Source of the DNA: Patiria miniata
Taxonomy: Eukaryota > Echinodermata > Asteroidea > Valvatida > Asterinidae
Assembly (NCBI RefSeq): GCF_015706575.1
Contig: NW_024037059.1
Location: 14,173,730 to 14,237,729, forward strand
Reading direction: 5' to 3'
DNA: 64,000 bases
Shown: piece by piece, positions 1 to 9,811 of the stretch
Numbering within the stretch: the stretch's first letter is position 1
Layout of the letters: each line of letters begins with the position of its first letter
Notes under the pieces: generated by a model
What the model saw: only the letters and a program-made list of their open reading frames with translations
Told to the model about the DNA's origin: nothing
Database searches by the model: none
Position numbers and translations under genes: made by a program

Positions 1-984
1 TCAAGTACTCCGCAGGTCCTGGCCCACGATGAATCCTTGCTGAGTCCTTAGTCAGCGATGAGGCCTCTGTTCCTGGAGTCAAAATCCTTGTGAGAGATGA
101 TTATTTCGCAGGCTTTTTGCAGTGCAGTGCACTCGCTAGGCTGGTGGAAAACTCAATAACACTTGCGTGGCATGTGTATTGCACTGGTTTGGCCTCACTA
201 GATAGAGGGCACTTGCGAATGTGTGTACAGTAAATGCGGTAGATAAAATAGGTTTGGGGTCCTTCCCAAAAAACCGACATCATAATTATCTTAACTCATA
301 TCATAATTATCTGATGCCGCCCGTCCGTAGCCAGTGCGGGTAAGGGGGTATTTGTTCACTATTGTGCGATTATACACGGTTAGCCAGAAAGAAAGCTACC
401 CAAATCAATGATTTTGTATCTTTAAAAAAAGATTTGAAACTTCAATGAACATGTCTGAAAAGAACATTTTCCACTCATTTAAAAACAAATGACTGCGATT
501 GATCAATGCTATCTGGAGTTACAATTGACTTGTTTACGTTTCATTGTACTCAATAGGCATTAATCGGTTCATAGAACAATAATTGATACGTGGTTGACAG
601 CCCAGTTTTGTGATCTTTTCAATGAAATAGACATAACTTAGGAATAAGTGTGCAAAACTATAGTATGCAAATTACGTGATTTTTTCGGATAAAAGTTAAT
701 AAGAATATCCCTACATTTTGTGTGTGAAATGAAGCAAGATTATTTCAAATTTGGAAACTTTCTTTTGACTCAATACGAAATTGCATAACACAACATGAAA
801 TAATCCTCATGTCCTCCATTATAAAGACTTAATGGAGATTAAAGTTGATCACCATTCCAAATGATCCAGCGAACAAACATCCCCTATTTGACAGCTTTAG
901 TTCGGGAAATTTCCCTTTATCAGGAAAACTTCCCTTAACAGGATCACCACCGGGAAGGTAGCTGTCATGATCCCATGTTAGTAG
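1..984. other. Left flank, no gene seen
   Basis: AT-rich sequence with no convincing exon, open frame or RNA gene on either strand. I found no copy of it elsewhere in the window. Confidence 0.5.
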
Positions 985-1290
985 AGAGCAGAAGGAGGGG
1001 GGGGGGGGGGGAGTAGAAATTAGATGGTGCGTGCAAAATGCAAAGTAGGGGTGGAGAAGAGAGGAAACAGGGAGGAGAAAAGGTAGAAATGAAACGGTGC
1101 GTGCAAGTGACAGAAGAAATGAATAGAGGATGGAGGGAGAAGGAAAAGTAGACATGGACCAGTGCGTGCGAATGATGATAGAAAGGGGATGGACAAAGGG
1201 GACTGAAGGTGGGGATGGAGGGTGGGGATGGAGGTTGGGGATAAAGGGTAGAGGAAGGGGGGAGGGAATATACGGTGATGAGCCGGTCAG
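985..1290. repeat. Purine-rich, G-rich degenerate minisatellite
   Basis: One strand is almost all purine, with a G run near 997-1011 and many GGGG, GGATGG and GGAGG words. A core around GTGCGTGCRA recurs near 1028, 1096 and 1163, each time after a TAGAAAT or TAGACAT word, giving an imperfect period of about 65-69 bp over three copies. The Pro/Ser-rich minus-strand frames here are by-products of the purine bias and not genes. Confidence 0.6.
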
Positions 1291-3116
1291 GAATCACCAG
1301 GGGGAGTAAGGGAAAGTCTTGTCTCAACTGTGGCTGCAGTGCAATGACCAGCTCCAGCGTTTCACAGTGAGATGCAACTCAACAGATGGAGGGACCATCT
1401 ACTCAAGCAAATGGTTACTACAGAAAAGTCACTGTAAGCTTACCAATAGTCAGTTTGCTTGTGGTATAAATCAAGAGTACACAACTGAATAGCCAAATTC
1501 CCCTACCTTTTGGTGGGTGGGGTTTTCTATTGGAAATGGCAAAATAAGCACAGAAGCAGAGTCATTTATCAAGACATCTTGCAGTAAGCTAAAAAATTAA
1601 AGTTCAAATTACATGAAAACCACAACATTTGGGCAAACTCCCTCTTTTGGGGGTGGGGCACTATTCATAATTAGAGGGGTGGGAAAATAAAAAATAACAA
1701 AATAATACAATATCAATCCAAACCGATGTCATTTTTTTCTGATTTTGGCACATTTCAATTGCATTTCAATTGCATTTCAATTTGATGAAAGAGTAAGTGC
1801 AGTTTTGTAGTTTAAAAAAAATGGTACAATTTTTGATAAACAAAGTAATTTTGATATGGATGAGCACTTTTGTCCTTTAAATCCATTTTGTATCAATTAC
1901 AGTAGATGCCAAAGTTTGACTGTCTATTCTCTGAATCAAATCCATCTCAAAAATGGGACACTTGAGGACGGATTGAAGAAAACGTTTGAAGGATTTAAAG
2001 GAAGGAATACATAATATTTTTGAGATTATAAGGATTTTTTTAAACAACTCTTGCTTTTACAAATTTTAACTTACTGTGTACTTCAAAGTTGAAAACCAAG
2101 TATTTTCGTCTTCATATTTTCTTGCATTTTAGTTTGGGAAAAGAATTGTGTTGACAAGTTTACTTTGTATTAAACTGTTGCAATGATGCATTGGGACAGT
2201 GTTTCCGAGGACGAATGTCTTACGGCGTGGGGTCCAGGGCCAGCTAAAGAAGCCCAGGAAGTTTTAGATTCCAGATGCTCTGTGGTGCAATCTGAGGTGT
2301 TTCCTGGCCCCTCTTCCCCTGAGTTATTTGAGCAAAATGTTTTAAGACACTCACCAATTTGCAGCACTCAGTCATCCTGAGAGAAGCCAGAATAGACTTT
2401 AGGATGTTGCCTCATCTCTCACAGACATCCTGAACTGCCTGTCCGCACCTTGGTTCCTATGGCGGACGATGAACAGGTAGGCTACGTATCACTATGTGGA
2501 CAGCATCTGTCCAGATGGTTTCCCAAGAGCAAGGGCTACATGTATGGCAGATATGGGAGACGGGAACCAGTAGAAAGCCATGTTCCACCAAACTTTGAGA
2601 TGAGATCAACTTCCCTCCTCTTGGCTGCAGTCAAAGAAAAATGATTTACAATTTGTGAAAAAAAAACAGAATATCAATCAGAATCAGAACGAAGTTCTCT
2701 TCATACAGATAAATAATAACAGCAGCCCTCTGACCTTATTGCAATTAATATCTTTTGAATGATTTTTGCACAATACAATGCCAAGCACTGTGGGAAGAAA
2801 AAAGGGGGCAATATCTGTGCCGTTTCTCTTCCCACAATACTCGGTGCAAATTCACTCAAGCAGTATTAGCGAAGGCTTATTTGTTTAGACTGTAAATTTT
2901 TCACACTTTTGTTATTAATAGGCCTCATTAGAGAACCGAATTTTCCCCTGGCAAAACAAAGAATTAAAAAAAAGAAAAAAAGAAAAGAAAGATATTTGAG
3001 TAAAAAAAAAATATGAATTAAAGAAATGTGTAAAAACTTACTAGGCCCTACTTAGGCATAAGTTACAAATAGTGTAGGTAGGGAATTGTTTTGTTTGGCC
3101 GCAATTGCTTTTGTGT
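1291..3116. other. Intergenic, no firm feature
   Basis: Mostly AT-rich. Two short GC-richer stretches (about 2183-2380 and 2450-2644) hold open frames of about 65 codons on the plus strand, the first also open on the minus strand. Neither has clear splice context or a family I recognise. They may be decayed exons or a repeat fragment. Confidence 0.4.
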
Positions 3117-3126
3117 ACGATCATAT

Positions 3127-3445
3127 AAGCTGGAGTTATCCGGCCCTACATTTTATCATTGGGTTGTCATTTAGGGCTGGAGGAAGTTTTTCACCAGCAG
3201 CATTGGCAGGTCCAAAAAAAAATTGAAGATCTGCAATTTTGTCCCCATTTTTTACTTCAAGGACCTGTGTAGTGGTTATGCCAGGCAAGGTTTGGGTGAG
3301 TTCCAGTGTGAAATTAGTGTCTTACAGGGACAAAAGTGCACATTTTCGAAAAAACATTTTTGGACCTGCCAATGCTGCAGAAAAACTTCCTCCAGCCCGA
3401 AATGACAACCCAATGATAAAATTTAGGGCTAGGTAACTCCAGCTA
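3127..3445. mobile_element. Foldback (long-TIR) non-autonomous DNA element
   Basis: The two halves are inverted copies: the left begins AAGCTGGAGTTATCC and the right ends GGTAACTCCAGCTA. Arms of roughly 150 bp share the words ATTTTATCATTGGGTTGTC and GGGCTGGAGG. A 10-bp direct repeat, ACGATCATAT, flanks it (3117-3126 and 3446-3455). Long inverted arms and a 9-10-bp target duplication suggest a Mutator-like (MULE) derivative. No transposase is present. The same family occurs at 43882-44728. Confidence 0.75.
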
Positions 3446-3479
3446 ACGATCATATGGAGGCGTCTGCGTGTAATCAAGG

Positions 3480-3610
3480 GTACCCAGCCCTAAATTTTAT
3501 CATTGGGTTGTCATTTAGGGCTGGAGGAAGTTTTTCAGCAGCATTGGCAGGTCCCAAAAAATTTTTCGAAAATGTGCAATTTTGTCCCTTTTACACACTA
3601 ATTTCAGAGA
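3480..3610 (+). repeat. Partial second copy of the foldback arm
   Basis: Only about 35 bp after the intact foldback, one arm of the same family recurs (CCCAGCCCTAAATTTTATC, then the GGGCTGGAGGAAG word and GGCAGGTCC) without its partner. It is a solo arm, probably an older truncated insertion. Confidence 0.65.
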
Positions 3611-3949
3611 AACTTTGTTTAGCCTCCAGAATCAAAGGACTGAAATTTTGTATTTATTTGAATAAAATTTAGACCGATGACACTGCCTGCCCCTAATAAT
3701 GTATTACAATGCGGATTCATTTTAAAGAAATTTTGAATCCTAAAATTGCCCGGCCGTGGAAATTTGAAAGGGGGGGGGGGGCTGTTCATGATACAAATGT
3801 GTATCTTATGCAAAAATAGAGCTTACGCTTAACCTTACAGTGCATTTCAAGCTTTAATACTGTTTCTTTTATTTTAATTTTTGTCCAGTGCTATTTAATA
3901 CATTGGGCTGTTGGAAAGTGAGAAAATAACCTTAAAAGCGGCATTGTTT

Positions 3950-4780
3950 TATTTCTCACTATATCCAGCGGGATGATCCAGTGGCCCATCCCCCCGTCTG
4001 GTCAAAAGATGTGTGTGTGAGTTTGTTTCTGCATTCAATAGGGGACGTTGAACAATAGAAGAAAATAGGTCCCCAATTCCAGAGAGGTCCCCAACTTGGA
4101 TTCGTGTGCAAAACATGTGGGAGGTCTTCCTAAAAAGTACAAACAATAGAGGCACAATATGCAGGCAAATGCACACTTGTATGGGTGTACAAGCATTACA
4201 TTCACGTCCACACAGTGTTTACCCTCTCTGGAAAACAGATTTAGAGGCATTTTGGGGTTAGGTTTATCGGTGGCAAAATGAAGAGAAACACTAAAGGGAA
4301 TCATAGGAAAAAAATGGGTTGAAAGAGTTTTCAAAATGTGAGTAAAATGAGTTTTTTCCACAGGTTTTTCTTACTGCTAAATACAAAGGAATATCCACAC
4401 TACATGGTAAACATGGGTGTGGGTGGGGCATTACGCGCTTGTGCAACCAGATGGTTTTAAGATATAGATGCAGCTAATCGCGTGTGGAATTATTCTAATA
4501 TTCAAATATGACAGGGGTCCAATACACGAGGAATAACCATGAAAATTATCGCATTTCAAGAATTCGATACCAGTGTATACTCCAGAGGGGCTTAAGTCTA
4601 CAAAGAACAGCTAATAAAATAGTATCGGTTTCAAGGATGGTACCAGTCTGGCTAAGGTATTGATAAGCAAATGAGACAATTAATAGTCTTCCACCAGTTG
4701 CTTTAAAGAGGTGTTCCAAAGTTTTAAACTGTTACAGAAGTATATTTTAAAAATTAATCCTTCAATTCCCTTAAAATTCT
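3950..4780. repeat. Upstream flank of gene A, inverted match to the flank of gene E
   Basis: This stretch matches 52860-52020 in reverse complement (shared words include ACTACATGGTAAACAT, CAACCAGATGGTTTTAAG and GGAATAACCATG). Genes A and E therefore share a distal upstream flank that B, C and D lack, and are inverted homologues outside the younger tandem unit. The part at about 4480-4720 is also a diverged relative of modules near 16450-16680 and 17920-18175. Confidence 0.75.
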
Positions 4781-4784
4781 GCCG

Positions 4785-4893
4785 GTGACTTATAAATATT
4801 CATTATTTTCTCAACGGCATTCCGGGAAAAATAGAAGATATTTATGCTATTTTAGGCCAAGTTTGAAGTTTTCTTGTATTCTTTATCGAACAG
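4785..4893 (+). promoter_or_regulatory. Promoter and non-coding exon 1 of gene A
   Basis: Conserved with the promoters of C, D and E. In order: CCGGTGACTTATAAATATTCAT, shortened here to its core AAATATTCAT; CAACGGCAT; TTCCGGGAA; A/T-rich TATA-like candidates (TATTTATG 4839-4846, TATTTTAGG 4848-4856); then a short exon 1 ending TCGAACAG at 4893 before donor GTAAGT. The start of exon 1 is inferred at about 4870-4880 from TATA spacing. Confidence 0.6.
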
Positions 4894-5335
4894 GTAAGTG
4901 GCGCTCAGGACTGTGTTTCTCTGAATGTACGTATGTAATGCATGCAGTTAACGTGAGATTCAAATTCATTGCGAATCACAAACTGACAGACAGACCTATA
5001 GTTGCTTGTCTGTTGAATTTATTTCTTGATAGTACATTTTTTGTATCAATATCAATTAAAACTCTAAGAAAAAAAGGTGTACGTTTATATTCCCGTGGAA
5101 AACATCAATCGGAATCTAAAAACTTTTCCTGCAAGCTACAAGTACCGGTAGAGCCGTTTTATGCATGCGTGTTTATTCAGCTGCTTCGATATTACCTTGT
5201 TATAAACTTCATGTCTGTGCAGGAAAATAATTGTATACATTTCCTGTTTTCTTTGTTTATTTACTTGTTGTTACAGTTTACCTTCTACCCGAAAGATATA
5301 CTATTTGTATGCTGTGAGTTGTTGGCGTTGACAAA

Positions 5336-6639
5336 ATGAAGTTAATAATTAATAATGTCTGGTCATACTTGGCCTGGTGTTGTTGGGTGAGTAAAAAACA
5401 CCTGCTAAATTGGTTTGTCCTATACATCAGATGATGTTTCTCCTCTCCGATCAAACACTCTAAACCCGGCGCACATTATTATATAGACATTTGGCCCTTA
5501 AGAGTTCAGACTAGACGTTTAAATTGAGCTTTTACGCGATACTGCATGAAATTATTTTGGCACAAGTTGATCTTTTTTGCTGAAATATTTTCGCACTTTT
5601 CCTTTTATTTTGTTCCAAAGAGGACGCACGTTGTGATGGCCATGCAGGGGAAAGCAAGCGAGGTATGTACATGTCAGCACGGGATATGAATCATTTGTTC
5701 AAAAATAGATTGAAGAAAATGAAATATCCCTTCTTTTGTGATAACTGCTCAAAGTTTTCTTCAAATTCAATGTTCTAAAATACAACGAATCTCAAGTAAG
5801 TGTTTCAGAGCTGCATATAATATTATTGTATATAATTTTTAGGTATTAACCCTAACGTACCTGAATCCATCAAAATCCACACCCCTGTTTCGGGGGATTT
5901 CGGTGGATTCAGGATACCTCCATATTGCACAAACTGGGGATTTCGATGGATTCAGGATTGTTAGCCTAGCAGAACTGCAGGATTTTGATGGATTCAGGAT
6001 ACCTCTATATTGAGCTGTTGGGGGACTTTCGCGGATTCAGGATCTCACCAGATTTACTCCCGCCTAACTGGTGGATTCTGATGGACTCACTGGTCATCAA
6101 CATTTTTTTGCATGGCAAAATTGATGGATTTTGGCGGATTCAGGATACTTTCTAGTAAAAGAGCCCCAGGGGTTAGGGTTAATACAGAATTTCCAACGGC
6201 TCTCAATACCCCAATCTTTTCAAGCCTCCACTACAATTCGCTTTTAATTAACAATAACAAAGATACATAATAAGTTTTATAATCACTTTAATTAAATATA
6301 TTCCTCTGTAGATACCAAGGTTGAATCTGGACACGAAGAGCAAGGTTTTTATCGTAAGTATAATTGATAGCTGCCGTCGATACACAACTACAATGCCTTA
6401 ATTGTCCATATCAGCGGCTGTCGACTGGTAGATACATGTAGCTCTCACGTCTTACGTGGTTTGAGGCTATATTCATGAAATATCAGCTGTTTAAATGTGA
6501 AATAGGTATCAACCAATTTCGTGGCCTGATGTACCTTTCAGAACGAGCTTCGCATCTCGCCTTCCGACAATTTATACACTCCGCCGAACCTTCGAAAATG
6601 GGCGGCCCCAAACGACGAAACAGGAGCAGGAAAGGCTAA
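5336..6639 (+). pseudogene. Peptide precursor paralogue A, broken leader
   Basis: It has the same five-exon layout as the other copies: exon 2 5277-5392 (acceptor TTACAG, ATG 5336, donor GTGAGT), exon 3 5621-5662, exon 4 6312-6353, exon 5 6542-6677 with TAA at 6637-6639. Exons 3-5 keep open phase-1 frames: EDARCDGHAGESKR, DTKVESGHEEQGFY, then a segment ending GGPKRRNRSRKG. The leader exon, however, differs from B-E after MKLII by a block one base shorter, so the hydrophobic leader and the downstream exons are no longer in one frame. The Lys-Arg site before the Gly-Gly linker is Lys-Met here. Intron 3 carries a piggyBac-like insertion and a 2.5-kb element sits just 3' of exon 6. I read it as a host pseudogene with a still recognisable promoter; no function is shown. 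Confidence 0.7.
5850..6178. mobile_element. piggyBac-like MITE in intron 3 of gene A
   Basis: Flanked by TTAA on both sides (5846-5849 and 6179-6182). Ends are CCCTAAC and GTTAGGG. The B and C copies of this intron read GGTATTAATACAG with a single TTAA, so the empty site is preserved. CCC termini and TTAA duplication are hallmarks of the piggyBac superfamily. The body repeats a GATTTYGRTGGATTCAGGAT word about five times. No coding capacity. Confidence 0.8.
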
Positions 6640-7052
6640 AACCGAGTAGTGGACAACTTGCATGCTAATCTGGCAAGGTAATGAAAATGAATACTGCACG
6701 TGCAACGCCATATGTTTATATGGACAATGTTCTGTGATGTAACACTGACAGAGTTTTGCTAGTAACCGAAACGTTTCTCATATAAAAACGTTGTCTATTG
6801 AGATAAGACGTCGCAGTTACAATGTATGGTTCGATCAGATCAAACAATTCTGAGCAAAACTTTACACAATCATTCCTATTTGTCAGACTCATATTCTACT
6901 TAAATTCTGCAAAATTCAACTGAATCATTCTTCACATTGATGAAATGGAGGCTATCAACTTATCCATCATGTGCTCATTAATTTGTACAATGAAAGAGTG
7001 AAACAAAACTGCAATTTTGTAACGTTCGTATTTGTTTCTCTTTTCAATGCAG

Positions 7053-7158
7053 AGCTAGCGGAGACATGGACGCAGAGGATTCTGAAAGCTGGTGCTGCTC
7101 TGACGCCATACTTTAGAATCGACACTTTTAATTTCGGGACTTACAATGTATTATACAG
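7053..7158 (+). other. Exon 6 of gene A (UTR or alternative)
   Basis: Acceptor TTTTCAATGCAG precedes 7053 and a donor-like ACAG/GTGTTG follows 7158. Both borders are conserved in all five copies while lengths differ (106, 99, 99, 88 and 105 nt in A, B, C, D, E), which points to a 3' UTR exon rather than a fixed coding exon. Confidence 0.5.
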
Positions 7159-7265
7159 GTGTTGGTGGTAAAACTTTCCTATTTTAATTTAAGTGTTAAT
7201 ATTATGCTTGTGTTTGCTCTTCTAAGCTCTAACATTTATGACATTCGGGGTGACGAATCCATTCC

Positions 7266-9811
7266 CAGTCCTTCATTTAAAGAAAATCCAGGAGAGCTAC
7301 AAATCGCTCTCCTCAAATATTCGAGGAGAGCAAATCGCTCTCCTTAAAATCTACGGATAAAACGACGGGTTACCATTGTTTTTGTTTTATTTTGAATATA
7401 AGGATTTATTCAAGGGGCTGCATTATTATTAGTTTTTGCATAATAACATATGCTCAAGTTGCGTTACTTTTTTCGTTTTTGTAACTGTAAGACAAGGTAA
7501 AATTTATTTTAAACAAGTCAGGTGTGTTTACAAACACAAATGCCCCGCAACCGTGACTGTTCCCATGACATAACACCACTCTAACATCAACTTACATGTA
7601 CCTTGGTCAAATGGAATGTTCATTGACAGCATTAGTGTCTTCTGTAGGTTTTATATGAATTAATCCCTAATCCCTATGATCTCAGAATAAATACAAGATT
7701 TTGATTGTTTTAGCCACTGTGACCTTGACCCTTGACCTTTTGGCCCCAAATGCAAAAGGCTTCTTAGGATTACCAAGGACAATCCACAAACCAAATTTGA
7801 AGTTCATATGTAAAGTATTTCTCAAGTTATCGCGCTGACAAAATTTCTATTGTTTCAGCCACTGTGACCTTGACCCTTGACCTTTCGGCCCCAAATGCAA
7901 TAGGCTTCTTAGGATTACCAAGAACAATACACAAACCAAATTTGAAATTCATATGTAAAGTATTTCTCAAGTTATCGCGCTGACAAAATTTCTTTTGTTT
8001 TAGCCACTGTGACCTTGACCCTTGACCTTTCGGCCCCAAATGCAATAGGCTTCTTAGGATTGCCAAGGACAATCCACAAACCAAATTTGAAGTTCATATG
8101 TAAAGTATATCTCAAGTTATCACGCTGACAAAATTTCTTTTGTTTTAGCCACTGTGACCTTGACCCTTGACCTTTTGGCCCCAAATGCAAAAGGCTTCTC
8201 AGGATTGCCAAGGACAATCCACAAACCAAATTTGGAGTTCATATGTAAAGTATATCTCAAGTTATCACGCTGACAAAATTTCTTTTGTTTTAGCCACTGT
8301 GACCTTGACCCTTGACCTTTCGGCCCCAAATGCAAAAGGCTTCTCAGGATTGCCAAGGACAATCCACAAACCAAATTTGAAGTTCATATGTAAAGTATTT
8401 CTCAAGTTATCGCGCTGACAAAATTTCTATTGTTTCAGCCACTGTGACCTTGACCCTTGACCTTTCGCCCCCAAATGCAATAGGCCTCTTAGGATTACCA
8501 AGAACAATACACAGACCAAATTTGAAGTTCATATGTTAAGTATTTCTCAAGTTATCGCGCTGACAAAATTTGTCCGGACACACACACCCACACACCCACC
8601 CACCCCACACACACACCCACACACCCACCCACCCACCCACCCACGGAAGGACAAGGCGGAAACAGTATGCCCCTTCGGCTTCGCCGCGGGGCATAAAAAC
8701 TAACTAAATGGAGATTAATAAAAGGTTTGACTACTGCTCAGGCTTTCATTTTTTAATACAGGTGTCAGTTGGTTCATCACTTGATTATACTTGGAAAATG
8801 GAGAGTTAATAAACGGCACATAAAGCAACAGAAAATTTGCTTTCAGATTCGTTAAAATTATATGAAATTTTCAGCCTGAACTATTTCAATTGCTCTACGA
8901 AAGCTTCACAAAAAGGGCCTCAAAATGACACAAACTTGCCTTAAGTTTTATCGAAAATATCTGCCATCGATAATCTTAAAAATAATGGAAAATGCAGGTC
9001 AAGTATGCCATATACACAATGCTAGTCACGACGAGAAACTGGCTAACAACATCTGAACTTCGCACTAGTACGAGCGTTTGTGATGCACTGTGTGTGGTGG
9101 GCCGGCAATGAGACTCGTTTCACGGTATAGGATTTCGGTGAAACACGCTGCATCGCTTCACTTCACATACCAGTAAATCTTCCTCAAAATAAATTCATGA
9201 ACACGGGAAATACATACACAGACAAGAGAGATCAAGTTTTGTGAATAAGCTTGCAAAGATCGTCCTTCTCAATCGTTGTTTTCTTGGCATTTTTACAATG
9301 TCTATTCCGTCCGGCCTGCACGCAAAACACTGTACGGCAGGCAGTGCATTGCACTGCGCGCGACTATTACATTGACTGGTTACCGCATTTTCATTATGCC
9401 TTCATTGGGACTTAGTGCGCGGCGCAGCGGGAACCAGTCATTGCTGCACTCGCACGTACGGGCCCACGTGTTTTCATGCAGCTCTACGCGATATGCAGAT
9501 TGTGCACGCACAGTATACAACCGCTGTACACACACGATCTTATACAGTACGTACGAGCTCGGTGTTCGTTCATTTTTAGCGATGTCCAGCGGCATATTAA
9601 CGTGAGTTTGGGCATTATACCAACGAAAAATACGTGTAGCTTAAGACTTAAAATCCTTTGCGTTTTTATAACTTCTTATTTTTAAACTTCCCGTGTTTGA
9701 CGAGCCCTCTTTTGGATTTCTGAGGAGCGCTATTTTTGGCGCTCCTTCGAGATAGTCGAGGAGCGCAGTAGGAGCGCCTGCGCGATCGCGCTCCTTAAAA
9801 ATGAAGGACTG
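7266..9811. mobile_element. 2.5-kb non-autonomous TIR DNA transposon, unit A only
   Basis: Perfect 13-bp inverted ends: CAGTCCTTCATTT (7266-7278) and AAATGAAGGACTG (9799-9811). Target duplication CATTCC at 7260-7265 and 9812-9817; units B and C read GAATCCGTTCCGTAC here, the empty site. Subterminal regions are studded with inverted GGAGAGC/GCTCTCC words on the left and GGAGCGC/GCGCTCC words on the right. Inside are a 145-bp tandem array (7700-8697) and a block at about 8860-9640 also found at 40690-41440. No transposase frame. A 6-bp duplication fits a few superfamilies (IS3EU or Dada type), so I leave the class open. Confidence 0.8.
7700..8697 (+). repeat. 145-bp tandem array with microsatellite and hairpin tail (pearl/HINE-like)
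   Basis: The word CACTGTGACCTTGACC starts at 7715, 7860, 8005, 8150, 8295 and 8440, an exact 145-bp period over six units. The array ends at about 8572 in TTTGTCCGGACAC, then a CA/CACCC microsatellite (to about 8643), an ACGGAAGGAC word and a tail with CCCC-GGCTTCGCC-GGGG folding potential ending GGGGCATAAAAAC. Core repeats, microsatellite and hairpin tail are the layout of bivalve pearl/HINE (Helentron-associated) elements; the assignment is by architecture only. Each unit carries AGGTCAAGGGTCA and TCAAGGTCA on the reverse strand. Confidence 0.75.

Noticed and set aside
829-1327. Pro/Ser-rich minus-strand open frames
   Set aside because: They overlap in two frames and follow from the purine-rich minisatellite; no start or splice context.
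2183-2644. Two plus-strand frames of about 65 codons with ordinary amino-acid composition
   Set aside because: No recognisable domain, the first is also open on the opposite strand, and no paired splice sites could be supported.
8120-8374. Repeated 84-85-codon frames on the minus strand
   Set aside because: They are translations of the 145-bp tandem units.
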